Assembly (NCBI GenBank): GCA_904377855.1
Contig: CAJFGS010000002.1
Span: forward strand, 38,534-102,533
DNA: 64,000 bases
Source of the DNA: Candidatus Avimonas merdigallinarum
Lineage (GTDB): Bacteria > Bacillota > Clostridia > Oscillospirales > Acutalibacteraceae
Reading direction: 5' to 3'
Position numbers and translations under genes: made by a program. Positions 43,260 to 50,891 of this stretch are shown one piece after another. Under the pieces are notes generated by a model. That model made no database searches, was not told the DNA's origin, and saw only the letters and a list, made by a program, of their open reading frames with translations. Position 1 is the first letter of the stretch; each line of letters begins with the position of its first letter.

Positions 43260-43371
43260 AGCCCGAAAGCCTAGCATTCATGCGGGTTTACGGGCTTTTT
43301 ATGCCGGACGGGCACCTGCAAAATCAGCCAAAAATAGCCCTCTGATGCGTAATTGGAAACGGCATCTTCCG

Positions 43372-43560
43372 TCAATAGGCCAATTTTGCGATATGTTTCC
43401 GGCCCTCTTCAATGTCGATGTGCGTGTACTTTTGCGTGGTGGAAACCGAGGCATGTCCCAGGACATTCTGTACGGCGCGGATATTGGCGCCGCCCGCCAG
43501 CAGGTAGGCAGCAAAACTGTGCCGGCATTTGTTGGAAATAACTTTTAGGTTTCGTAAAAA
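43372..43560 (-). pseudogene. 3' remnant of a tyrosine recombinase (integrase)
   Basis: Reading the minus strand gives about 62 residues of an integrase C-terminus: [36 protein letters not shown] and a final KLAY stop (43374-43372). The R-H box, the LGH histidine and the nucleophile tyrosine in QKYTH are recognisable, with Asn in place of the first His of HxxR. An in-frame stop at 43561-43563 closes the frame, and no 5' part remains. It marks the end of a decayed integrative element at tRNA-Gln. Confidence 0.88.
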
Positions 43561-43580
43561 TTATAGGGGGCTGATATACC

Positions 43581-43979
43581 GTGAACGTAATTGAGAAAAT
43601 AAATTGTGTAAATTGGGCAGACTGGTCTTTTGATAACATTTATATGGATTGTGAGAGCGTGTCAATAAAATTATCCTATATTTCTGATAGTATTTATAGG
43701 CCTGATATCCCGGCCACCATTACATGCAAAAATTTTATAGGGCTTTCATTTATTGGGCATTGGGACGAAAACATTATTGAAGATATTAGAATTGAACCAG
43801 CAGGAGATTTAATCACGAACGCATTGCAACAAATTAAACATTTCAACGGAGACCCGCCCATACCTTCGTTAGGCGGTGGAATGAAAAAAATGGATAGCCA
43901 ATACTACCAGTTAAATGTTCAATTGATAGACGGTAATGTCATTAAGGTGGCGTGCGACAGCTTCGAATTGAAAATGTAG
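43581..43979 (+). CDS. AT-rich hypothetical protein, possible element cargo
   Basis: 132 aa, starting at a GTG after a GGGGG stretch. Composition is far more AT-rich than the core genes, which suggests recent transfer. The sequence is soluble and beta-rich looking (WADWSFDNIYMDCESVSIKLSYI) and has a Gly-rich loop (SLGGGMKKMD). I do not recognise a family; the size and acidic nature resemble immunity-type proteins, but no toxin gene is adjacent. Confidence 0.65.
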   Translation: MNVIEKINCVNWADWSFDNIYMDCESVSIKLSYISDSIYRPDIPATITCKNFIGLSFIGHWDENIIEDIRIEPAGDLITNALQQIKHFNGDPPIPSLGGGMKKMDSQYYQLNVQLIDGNVIKVACDSFELKM

Positions 43980-44047
43980 GCGTCATTCTTGGTGCGTAAG
44001 GGATAGAGTGCCAGTCCTGCTCTCTGCTAGTGGCCAGCGCCGAAGCC

Positions 44048-44092
44048 GGGTATCTTTTTTGTAACCCAAACCCAATGCAGAACCCTCCGCCG
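44048..44092. repeat. Hairpin repeat, truncated copy
   Basis: Matches 43033-43077 with three mismatches and then stops before the second hairpin arm. It follows the AT-rich gene at 43581-43979, so the two copies bracket it. Confidence 0.65.
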
Positions 44093-44267
44093 TAATGTTA
44101 TGTCCGATTGGGGAAGTCCCAGCGTTTGGGACAGTCGGCCTGTACATTCCGAGAAACGATATCCAGCAAAAGTGGTCGACAAGCTGAAATGATATGGATT
44201 TTTTATTATCTTGTGTTATACTTTTTCTCAAATAAAACGAGCGGCAAATTGGAATTTGGAGGTATAT

Positions 44268-44462
44268 ATGAGGAAGTGTATTCGTTGTAATTGTAATATG
44301 ATTGAAAATTATGATGTAAAGGTTGAGGGAGGTGCGTACGGTTTAAAGATAACAAAGCAAGGAATTTTCAAAGATAATCTTGGCAAAGTTCATGTTGCTG
44401 TATGTCCTGAATGTGGGTATCTTGAATTCTATCTTGAAGATACCAAAAAGATAAAAGAATAG
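44268..44462 (+). CDS. Small zinc-ribbon protein
   Basis: 64 aa. Two cysteine pairs, CIRCNC near the start and CPECGYLEFY near the end, form a zinc ribbon of the CPxCG type common in Firmicutes; no catalytic part. TTTGGAGG lies 5 nt before the ATG, and a TATACT -10-like box is at 44217-44222. Low GC, so it probably came with the element. Function unknown. Confidence 0.75.
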   Translation: MRKCIRCNCNMIENYDVKVEGGAYGLKITKQGIFKDNLGKVHVAVCPECGYLEFYLEDTKKIKE

Positions 44463-44580
44463 GTAAAATCCAAGCTTGAGAAGTTAACCGATAAGATTTA
44501 GATAGAGCCTCTTGTTGTTGCCTAATGAATAAATCTACATTAGCCCAACCTAACTTATACTAAAGGAACACAAAAGGGAA

Positions 44581-44947
44581 TTGGCAGATCCGCAAAAGCG
44601 GGAGGACGCCAAAACGCTGCTGGATATTTTTGGGCGCACCACCGGGCAGAAACCGGTGGTATGGGGAAGAAAGCAGATCGGCTATGGAATCTACCGCTAT
44701 CAATATCTTACCGGGCATCGAGTGGAGATTTACGCGGCCGGGTTTTCCGTGGCCAAAAGGAACATCACGCTGTAATCTCTCTTTGGACGGGCCGGCGCTG
44801 CAGGGCTGCCTCGACCGCCTGGGAAAATATACCCGCGGAAAAAGCTGCCTGTATATCAACAAGCTGGCGGACATCGATCCGGCTGCGCTGGAAGAATTAA
44901 TCCAAAGGGCATGGCGATTGGACAAGGAGATGCTGTGCAACCTGTAA
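44581..44947 (+). pseudogene. Decayed DUF1801 protein (frameshift, no proper start)
   Basis: The first frame gives ADPQKREDAKTLLDIFGRTT through GHRVEIYAAGFSVAKRNITL and stops at 44775. The homologous continuation, LSLDGPALQGCLDRLGKY to ELIQRAWRLDKE, is in another frame ending at 44947. A single indel near 44757-44775 would join them. The usual N-terminus before EDPQKREDA is missing. DUF1801 members include YdhG-type proteins. Confidence 0.8.
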
Positions 44948-44959
44948 ACAAAGCACGTT

Positions 44960-45331
44960 TTATTTCCGCCAAAAGGTGGGGCAATCCGCTTTATCCATCA
45001 TGTTAAACCGGATTATTTTTTCCAGGAGTTCAAAATTGACCGGCTGCCCCCATGGGATCCGGATCAGCTGCCGGGTGTGCGAATACCCGGATTCCTTGAT
45101 TTCATTAGAAAACCGTTCGATTGCGGCTTGCTCAGGCGCAGCGGCAAAATGGCGTTTTGCTGCACTGAATCCGATGATAAAGGTGCCATGGTGGGTGAAA
45201 ATTGGCTGATTCCATGCAATTTTCGGTTCGAGCGAGGGAAAGGACTGCCGTATCCGCCGAAGAACAGCTTCCAATTCTTCCCGATGCTGCGGGTTTTGGA
45301 TTTTATTTAGGAACGGCCGGAACGTTTTCAT
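44960..45331 (-). CDS. DUF1801 (YdhG-like) protein
   Basis: 123 aa, intact. Family pattern: FLNKIQNPQHREELEAVLRRI, IAWNQPIFTHHGTFIIGFSAAKRHFAAAPE, then a C-terminal helix with TRQLIRIPWGQPVNFELLEKII. Some relatives (frataxin-like YdhG) are proposed iron chaperones, but this is weakly supported. It faces a decayed relative of the same broad family on the plus strand, only 12 bp away. Confidence 0.85.
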   Translation of the reverse strand: MKTFRPFLNKIQNPQHREELEAVLRRIRQSFPSLEPKIAWNQPIFTHHGTFIIGFSAAKRHFAAAPEQAAIERFSNEIKESGYSHTRQLIRIPWGQPVNFELLEKIIRFNMMDKADCPTFWRK

Positions 45332-45623
45332 ATTTTGTATCCTTCCGGGAAAGCTTTGTCTTTTCTTGTATTATGGGCAATCTTTTTGCCGCTATTCGGC
45401 GGAGGAAGTCGTGATTACGTTCCAGGAGCGGACGTCTCCCTCCCTTTTTCCGGATATAAACGCAGAGCATGGGGAAGGGCGGAGTTATACAAAGGGCAGG
45501 GAGTTCCAACGCTTCCCGTGCCTTTCTCATCAAAAAGCGCGGTTCGTTTCCTGACGGCTTTTTACCGGGTTCTTACCGGGACAGCCGGCCCAAAGGCGGC
45601 AGGGCGGCGCGTATGCGGCAATA
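45332..45623. other. Gene-free interval
   Basis: About 290 bp with no credible gene; frames here lack any family pattern. The right end holds the MarR promoter. Confidence 0.45.
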
Positions 45624-45655
45624 AAGTTGACAATTCAACTTCTCCCGATTATAAT
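45624..45655 (+). promoter_or_regulatory. Consensus promoter with overlapping MarR-type operator
   Basis: TTGACA (45627-45632), a 17-nt spacer and TATAAT (45650-45655): perfect consensus. AAGTTGA (45624-45630) and TCAACTT (45635-45641) form a perfect palindrome with a CAAT centre over the -35 box, so the downstream MarR protein probably represses itself. Confidence 0.88.
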
Positions 45656-45700
45656 GAACCAATTGAGTGTTCCACTTGTTTGCAATAAGGAGCATGGGAT

Positions 45701-46156
45701 ATGGTCGACAGGTTTCAGCGTTTTTCCTTTGCTATCTCGGAAATCTCGAAATACTGGCACAAGCTGGCCTCGGAGGAAATGGCGAAGTACGGGTTAAAAG
45801 GCCCCCATTCGGTATACCTTCTGACGATATACCGCTATCCCGAAGGGGTGACCGCCCCGCAGATCGGCGAGCTTTGCGGCCGGGACAAGTCGGATGTATC
45901 CCGGATGATGTCCATCATGGAGAAAAAGGGCCTGGTTACAAAGGAAGGGACCCACCCAAATCTTTACCGCGGCGTTTTTCGGCTGACGGAGGAGGGGCGG
46001 CGGGCCGCCGAGCATGTCCGCCAAAGGGCGAGCCTTGCAGTGGAGCTCGCCGGGAAGGATTTGACGGACAAAAACCGCGACATCTTTTATGAAGCCCTCG
46101 AATCCATTGCCTCCAACCTGAAGGAACTCAGTAAAGAGGGCCTTCCTGAGCAGTGA
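45701..46156 (+). CDS. MarR family transcriptional regulator 1
   Basis: 151 aa winged-helix dimer: helices KGPHSVYLLTIYRYPEGVTA, recognition helix region QIGELCGRDKSDVSRMMSIMEKKGL and the wing KEGTHPNLYRGVFRLTEEG. AATAAGGAG lies 8 nt before the ATG 45701. It has its own consensus promoter with a palindrome over the -35. No transporter or enzyme follows in the same direction, so the target genes are not visible here. Confidence 0.92.
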   Translation: MVDRFQRFSFAISEISKYWHKLASEEMAKYGLKGPHSVYLLTIYRYPEGVTAPQIGELCGRDKSDVSRMMSIMEKKGLVTKEGTHPNLYRGVFRLTEEGRRAAEHVRQRASLAVELAGKDLTDKNRDIFYEALESIASNLKELSKEGLPEQ

Positions 46157-46580
46157 CGCCCGCGGCGGCACTGTTTTACGTGTGCAAGCAGCATTGACCT
46201 GCCGTTCAGCCGGCGGGCGGATGCGGAAGAGCGGGAAGGGAAAGCCAGTCCCGTGCGTATTCCCCCGTTCAGCGGGAAAGGGCTCGGGGGTATCGGCGGT
46301 ACCGCGCTTGCGACAGGCCGGCTGGCAAAGCCATGCGGCGGATTCCGGGCGGGAATGCCGGCGCTTCCGGCGCTGTGTCGGCTTTCAGATTTTTTAAAAT
46401 GTATCCCGCACCTTGCGGCCGGCCGTTCTATTTCAAGCGGCCGGCCGTTTTTCCGTTTTCCTTCCGGAGGGCTCTCCGGCGGCTTTGCCCGGCTTTCCGC
46501 CCGGCAACGGACGGGCGCTCCCTCAGCCTGCGGGGAAGCGTCCGGCCCACGGGGCGCCCGCTCGTACGCCGGCCCGCTTC
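46157..46580. other. Interval with palindromic terminator
   Basis: No gene that I would support. CGGCCGGCCG (46416-46425) and its self-complementary copy (46438-46447), followed by TTTTT, make a likely terminator for the MarR gene. Confidence 0.5.
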
Positions 46581-46973
46581 TCAGCCAGCCGCGTAATATT
46601 CCATTGCACGGCGCAGGAAGGGCTCCGGCACGTCGAAATAATCCGCCAGCTCCCACGGCTCCGTCAGCCCGCGCCTCACGGCGCTTTCCAATTCTCCCCG
46701 CGGCACCAGCCGGCGGTAAGCCCACCGGTCCGCCATCGCCTCCTTTTTCCCGCGGACGTCGCAGGCGGCGCCGGCCGAATAGAAGCTGCCGGTTTGGCAG
46801 TGCCCCAGCTCATGGGCCAGGCAGACCTTGGCTTCCGCCGGGCTGGACAATTTCGCCGGGTTCAGCGCGATCCACCCCTCCGGGAACGAGACGGCGGCAA
46901 CGCGGCGCATGGGAAATTCATCTACCTCGATGTGGTTTTCTTCGGCAATCCGATACAGTTCCGTCAGTGTCAA
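46581..46973 (-). CDS. ImmA/IrrE family metallopeptidase
   Basis: 130 aa. The zinc-binding motif HELGH lies in CLAHELGHCQTG, followed by EAMADRWAYRRLVP, the third-ligand helix of ImmA/IrrE peptidases. In ICEBs1-type elements ImmA cleaves the ImmR repressor to switch on the element; IrrE of Deinococcus acts in DNA-damage response. The usual XRE repressor partner is not next to it. Starts at a TTG after GGGGGAGG. Nearby there is a promoter with a LexA-type box facing the other way. Confidence 0.9.
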   Translation of the reverse strand: MTLTELYRIAEENHIEVDEFPMRRVAAVSFPEGWIALNPAKLSSPAEAKVCLAHELGHCQTGSFYSAGAACDVRGKKEAMADRWAYRRLVPRGELESAVRRGLTEPWELADYFDVPEPFLRRAMEYYAAG

Positions 46974-47120
46974 CAGTCCTCCCCCTTCCTGTGTACAGGG
47001 CGATTCCGAAACCGGACGTAAAACTTCCCTGCACTCCCTTTCCGTCGAAATGCAGGCCTCCAGCGCGGAGCCATCCCCGGCGCATGGGCGGCGGGAATTC
47101 CCAATCCAGCCTGCAAAGCA

Positions 47121-47149
47121 TTGACAAAGAACAAATGTTCGATTATACT
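47121..47149 (+). promoter_or_regulatory. Promoter with LexA/SOS-type box in its spacer
   Basis: TTGACA (47121-47126), a 17-nt spacer and TATACT (47144-47149). The spacer holds GAAC-AAAT-GTTC-G (47129-47141), matching the Gram-positive LexA consensus CGAAC-N4-GTTCG except for one outer base. A repressor bound here would block the promoter. Confidence 0.8.
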
Positions 47150-47203
47150 ATTGCTTGTACCGGTGATTGCGGGGCGCTCATCGCGTCGGCCGTAAGCTGT
47201 ACC

Positions 47204-47220
47204 CAATATACACTATATTG
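47204..47220. promoter_or_regulatory. Short perfect inverted repeat, operator-like
   Basis: CAATATA (47204-47210), CAC, TATATTG (47214-47220). It lies 55 bp after the SOS-type promoter and is AT-rich in GC-rich surroundings. Confidence 0.4.
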
Positions 47221-47351
47221 AGTGATTTGTAAACCCCAAAATGATAAATCCGCTTTCCTCTCCCTCCGGGAAGGGGGCGGGTGGAAGGAAAATCAGCCGG
47301 GGCGGGCGGAAAGCGGCGCAGGAGCGGACACCATAGGAAGGAGGAAGCAAA

Positions 47352-47555
47352 ATGACCGAACAATTGAGAATGGGGGACGGGACGGCCGGCAGGCTGAAGC
47401 GGGGACGGCGGCGTTTTCGTGCGGCGGAGGGCGGCAATCCCCGGGGGAGGACGCGCGCAGCCGGCCAGGATTTTTGCGAGGGATTGAGGAAAGGAGGGAA
47501 AGAGGGTGAAATATTGCCCGCTGGAACGCTGCGAATGGAGGAACGCGCTCGATGA
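47352..47555 (+). CDS. Possible small basic protein behind the SOS-type promoter
   Basis: 67 aa, very Arg/Gly-rich (LKRGRRRFRAAEGG). A good ribosome site, AAGGAGG, stands 7 nt before the ATG, and it is the first start with such a site after the promoter at 47121-47149. No family recognised, and GC-rich composition makes false frames common, so it is tentative. Confidence 0.3.
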   Translation: MTEQLRMGDGTAGRLKRGRRRFRAAEGGNPRGRTRAAGQDFCEGLRKGGKEGEILPAGTLRMEERAR

Positions 47556-48159
47556 GCGCTGCTTGTGGCCGGGCGAATGGTGCCCGCGCCGTCGGGAACG
47601 GCTGGCGGCCCTTTGGGAGGAAACCCTGGCCTGGTGCCGGGCCGCCGGCGCAGGCGAAAAGGAAGGGGGAAAGAGGGGAAAACCGGGTCGGAAGGCCCGG
47701 CCGGGGAACAAACACAGCGGCGGAGCCCTTCCCAAAGCGACGGGAGGCCTGCCGTGTGGAGGCAGGATTGGCGGCGCGTTGTTGAATGTGAATTTCTCCC
47801 CGTTCGGGCAGGGTTCCGGCCGGGCTGCCGGCTCCCGCGGGGCCTCGGGAGGACGGGCGGGGGTTCCGCGGCTCGGAGGAAAGCCGCCCGGCGGAAAAGG
47901 GGACGCGCCGGGCTGTCCGCCGGCCGCAGCCCCGTTCCGCCCCTATCGAAGCCCGGCGGACGGATACCCCGGCAGGCCGGCAGGCTTTCCGGCGCCGCAT
48001 CACCCGGCCGGCGAGGCGTCCCGCCCGGGGCATTCCCCGCAGCCGGGAGGGCCCGGCAAGGCCTCGTGCCCCGAATGGGAACGAGGGGAGGACATATTCC
48101 CGGCGAACAGCCCGCCGTCGGTCATTGACAAAAAGAGGAAAACCCCGTACAATGCATAA
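47506..48159 (+). CDS. Possible Cys/Trp-rich protein, overlapping frame
   Basis: Starts at a GTG after AAAGGAGGG. The first 45 residues look real and zinc-binding (KYCPLERCEWRNALDERC, WPGEWCP), but the remaining 170 are low-complexity Gly/Pro/Ala/Arg and may be readthrough in non-coding sequence. It overlaps the end of the frame at 47352-47555. Confidence 0.3.
   Translation: MKYCPLERCEWRNALDERCLWPGEWCPRRRERLAALWEETLAWCRAAGAGEKEGGKRGKPGRKARPGNKHSGGALPKATGGLPCGGRIGGALLNVNFSPFGQGSGRAAGSRGASGGRAGVPRLGGKPPGGKGDAPGCPPAAAPFRPYRSPADGYPGRPAGFPAPHHPAGEASRPGHSPQPGGPGKASCPEWERGEDIFPANSPPSVIDKKRKTPYNA
48125..48153 (+). promoter_or_regulatory. Promoter of MarR gene 2
   Basis: TTGACA (48125-48130), a 17-nt spacer and TACAAT (48148-48153). 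Confidence 0.88.
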
Positions 48160-48194
48160 GGAGAGGTGTTGCTTTTATACAAGGAGGCCGATGA

Positions 48195-48698
48195 ATGGAC
48201 GAATACAACAAAAACCTGGAAATCCTGAATCATCTGCTGGTGGAAACATTTAACGACATTTTGAAGGTGGAGGAACAATCGCTCCAGCTGGCGGCGGACT
48301 GCCCCGTTACGGTGACCGAGCTGCATACGCTGGACGCCATTGGAAACGGCGAGCCCCGCACGGTGACGGCGCTCGCGGCGGCGATGCGGGTAACCGTGAG
48401 CACCATGACCATCGCGATTAACCGCATGGAGAAGAAGGGGTTTGTGGAAAAGGTGCGGGAGAATACCGATCGCCGGGTCGTGCGGGTAAAGCTGACGGAT
48501 ACGGGCCGCACGTTAAGCGATACCCATGAGCGTTTTCACAGCCGCATGGCGCGGGCGGCCGCAGAGCGGCTGGCTCCGCAGGAACTGGATGTCCTCTGCC
48601 GCGCGGTGGAGAATCTCAAAAAATTTTTCCATGAAGAAGGCGAACGGAACGCGCAGCAAAAGGCGGAAAAGAAAAGAAAGCCCGCGCTGGGCGGATAA
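48195..48698 (+). CDS. MarR family transcriptional regulator 2 (FabT-like)
   Basis: 167 aa. Winged helix: VTVTELHTLDAIGNGEPRTV, TALAAAMRVTVSTMTIAINR, MEKKGFVEKVRENTDRRVV with the DRR wing, VRVKLTDTG. The pattern is close to FabT, which represses fatty-acid synthesis genes in Firmicutes, but no fab genes follow. Ends in a Lys/Glu-rich tail. AAGGAGG precedes the ATG and the promoter is near-consensus. Confidence 0.9.
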   Translation: MDEYNKNLEILNHLLVETFNDILKVEEQSLQLAADCPVTVTELHTLDAIGNGEPRTVTALAAAMRVTVSTMTIAINRMEKKGFVEKVRENTDRRVVRVKLTDTGRTLSDTHERFHSRMARAAAERLAPQELDVLCRAVENLKKFFHEEGERNAQQKAEKKRKPALGG

Positions 48699-48869
48699 CG
48701 CCCGCTTGCACAAAGGAATGGCTGCGCCGCCGGACGGCGGACAATGGGAAAGCGTGCTGCAAAAAAGTTTTGCGGCACGCTTTTGGCCTGTTTTTTAAGA
48801 AATTTTCCTGCGTAATTTCCGCCCGGCGAGACAAACTAAAACGACGTTTCCGTAAGGGAGGTGGAAAGC

Positions 48870-49040
48870 ATGGACAAATGTCAGGCGAACCGCAGCATCA
48901 AATGTACGGTGGAGCAATGTGTCAATCATTGCACGAATGAGCAGTACTGTTCTTTGGACTGCATTACGGTGGGGACGCACGAGACCAACCCGACCATGGA
49001 TCAGTGCACCGACTGCCAGTCCTTCCAGCTGAAAAAATAA
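48870..49040 (+). CDS. DUF1540 Cys-rich small protein
   Basis: 56 aa. Eight cysteines in the DUF1540 order: KCTVEQCVNHC, YCSLDCITVGTHE and QCTDCQSFQ. The CxLDCITVGTHE segment is diagnostic. It probably binds metal; function not known. AGGGAGGTG lies 7 nt before the ATG. Confidence 0.9.
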   Translation: MDKCQANRSIKCTVEQCVNHCTNEQYCSLDCITVGTHETNPTMDQCTDCQSFQLKK

Positions 49041-49287
49041 GCGGGGAACGGATAGAAAAAGCGCATTGTAAAGGCAGGAACGAAGGGGCCGCCGCAAAAT
49101 ACAATTTTGCGGCGGTCCCTTTCGTTGCTTCTATCAAACGGCAAAAGCAGCCGGGGGAGAAAGCCGGAACGTTGCCTAACCGGCCGCAGGGGCACCCGTG
49201 AAACCCGGCCTATGGTATAACCGGCATTTCCGCTTTGCAGCAGATGTTTCGGGGGAATCCCTGCCGAAATCGTAGCTTTGGAGCGGT

Positions 49288-49680
49288 TCAGCGCAGTTCC
49301 TCGATGTGGGACATCCCCAGCTGGAAAATTTTCTGGACATGATCGTCGTCCAGCGCATAAACCGAGGATTTCCCCTCCCGCCGGCAGCGGACGAGGCGGG
49401 ACTGGCGCAGCAGCCGCAGCTGATGGGATACGGCGGACTGGCCCATGTCCAGCAGCTCCGCCAGGTCGCACACGCACATTTCCCCCTCGGACAGCGCCCA
49501 GAGGATCCGGATGCGGGTGGTGTCCCCGAATACCTTGAACAGCTCGGACAGGTCGTAAAGCTTTTCGATCGGCGGCATTTCCCGCCGGGCCTTCTCCATG
49601 GTGCCGGCGTGCTCCTCCCGGCAGCCGCAGGCGGATTGCTCGGAAAGCTCCGGGCTATGGGTGCGTCTGTCTTCTTCCAT
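49288..49680 (-). CDS. ArsR/SmtB-type metal-sensing repressor (CadC-like)
   Basis: 130 aa from the ATG at 49680. An N-terminal extension with HSPELSEQSACGCREEHAG precedes the winged helix LFKVFGDTTRIRILWALSE. The metal-binding CVCDLAELL is present in the alpha3 helix, as in CadC, and the C-terminal helix has DDHVQKIFQLGMSHIEE, an alpha5 zinc-site pattern. Such proteins release DNA when Cd, Pb or Zn binds. No metal exporter gene is adjacent, which is unusual. Confidence 0.9.
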   Translation of the reverse strand: MEEDRRTHSPELSEQSACGCREEHAGTMEKARREMPPIEKLYDLSELFKVFGDTTRIRILWALSEGEMCVCDLAELLDMGQSAVSHQLRLLRQSRLVRCRREGKSSVYALDDDHVQKIFQLGMSHIEELR

Positions 49681-50238
49681 TGCTGTGCAGCCTCTCTTTT
49701 CTGGAATGCCCTGTGGAAAGGGGAGCGCTATTGCGCAAACGGGTGAACTGCTGTTCATACATTCATTATATGCCGGCGCGCGGGAAAGTCAACCGGATGA
49801 CGCGCCCTGACCTTGGGGAAACATCTGCAAGGTGCTCCCGGCTCCGGGGAAGGCGGCGGAGCCGGGGCGTTTCCGCAGGGAGAGAATCCGCCGCCCGGCG
49901 CTGCATGGCCCCTGGCCGGGTATCCTCCCCCTGCGTGCCCGGCCGGTTTGGAGGCGAAGGGCCCCTTCCGCCGCAGAAGGCTCCCGGCAGCCGTGCGGCG
50001 GAGGATTCTGCGCCCGGGCATCGGACGGATGGCGGGAAGGCGCAGGAGCCGCGTGGCGGCTCCTGCGCAGGGCGTGCTGTTTCCTGGCGGCGGGCCGGAG
50101 GGGAAAAACGGCAAAGGGAACGCCCGCGGGCGTTCCCTTTGCCGTCTGAGTTGGTTGGAGAGGGGGTTGTGCGAAAAATGATCCTATCTATATGAATATA
50201 GCCCAAAGAGGGCGATACGGCTCGCGTGAAGCGACTTT
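49681..50238. other. Gene-free GC-rich interval with strong hairpins
   Basis: About 550 bp without a supportable gene. It holds GCGCAGGAGCCGC with its perfect complement (about 50040-50069) and a perfect palindrome, GGCAAAGGGAACGCCC... (50110-50143). The second may terminate the minus-strand Usp-like gene. Confidence 0.5.
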
Positions 50239-50670
50239 TTAACGAACCGACGGATAGGTGATCTGCGACACCGCCGGGAAAGTGAACAATTTGCCGTCGG
50301 CGTCCACAACCGAAAGCGGCAGTTCCGGCATCAGCCCTTTGATGGTTTCAATAAACAGGTTGCTGTTTGTCCCCGGCGTTCCGCTGACCAGGTGGATAGC
50401 GCCGGTCTGGCTGGCATGTACGGCCGCGGTCAGGGCGGGTTCATTGTTGAAATAGAAGGTCATTTCCGCGCCGAGGGAGCTGGCAATGTCATACAGGCTT
50501 TGCAGCACCTTCGACGTCTGCGGGGATACCAGCCCCTCCGGAAGGACGCTGAGCACACGGACGGGCACGCCGTATTTCTGCGCCAGGGCGGCGCCGGCAC
50601 GGATCAGCCGCTCGCAGGAAAGCTGATCCGTTACGCAGACAAGGACGTTGGCCGATTGGTTTTCGTTCAA
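50239..50670 (-). CDS. Universal stress protein (KdpD-type Usp domain)
   Basis: 143 aa, one Usp fold: NVLVCVTDQLSCERLIRAGAALAQKYGVPVRVLSVLP is close to the Usp domain of KdpD-type sensors, and the C-terminal part has HLVSGTPGTNSN (Gly-rich nucleotide loop). It starts at a TTG at 50670, where AAAGGAGGAG fits. Usp proteins help under starvation or envelope stress; no kdp genes are near. Confidence 0.75.
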   Translation of the reverse strand: MNENQSANVLVCVTDQLSCERLIRAGAALAQKYGVPVRVLSVLPEGLVSPQTSKVLQSLYDIASSLGAEMTFYFNNEPALTAAVHASQTGAIHLVSGTPGTNSNLFIETIKGLMPELPLSVVDADGKLFTFPAVSQITYPSVR

Positions 50671-50808
50671 ACCGATTCTCCTCCTTTCTGTTTCGTTTGA
50701 GTATATGATACACCAGGCTTGTGTGATAACCATAAACAAATAATGTACAACTTATTAATATTCTCATAAAATGGATTCGGGCAACTTGCGCAAATACCCT
50801 GCGGAATC

Positions 50809-50836
50809 TTGACTTTTCGCCGGATTGTGCTAAAGT
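50809..50836 (+). promoter_or_regulatory. Promoter of the orphan S component
   Basis: TTGACT (50809-50814), a 16-nt spacer and TAAAGT (50831-50836). The leader is about 50 nt, too short for a known vitamin riboswitch. Confidence 0.65.
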
Positions 50837-50891
50837 TTGAGTGATGTTTTGCCGGGAAAAGGAACAAAGCCCGGACGGAAGGGTGGAAACA

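Noticed and set aside
43083..43345. CRISPR-like repeat near the tRNA cluster
   Set aside because: Only two copies of a hairpin repeat 1 kb apart, with no regular spacers and no cas genes.
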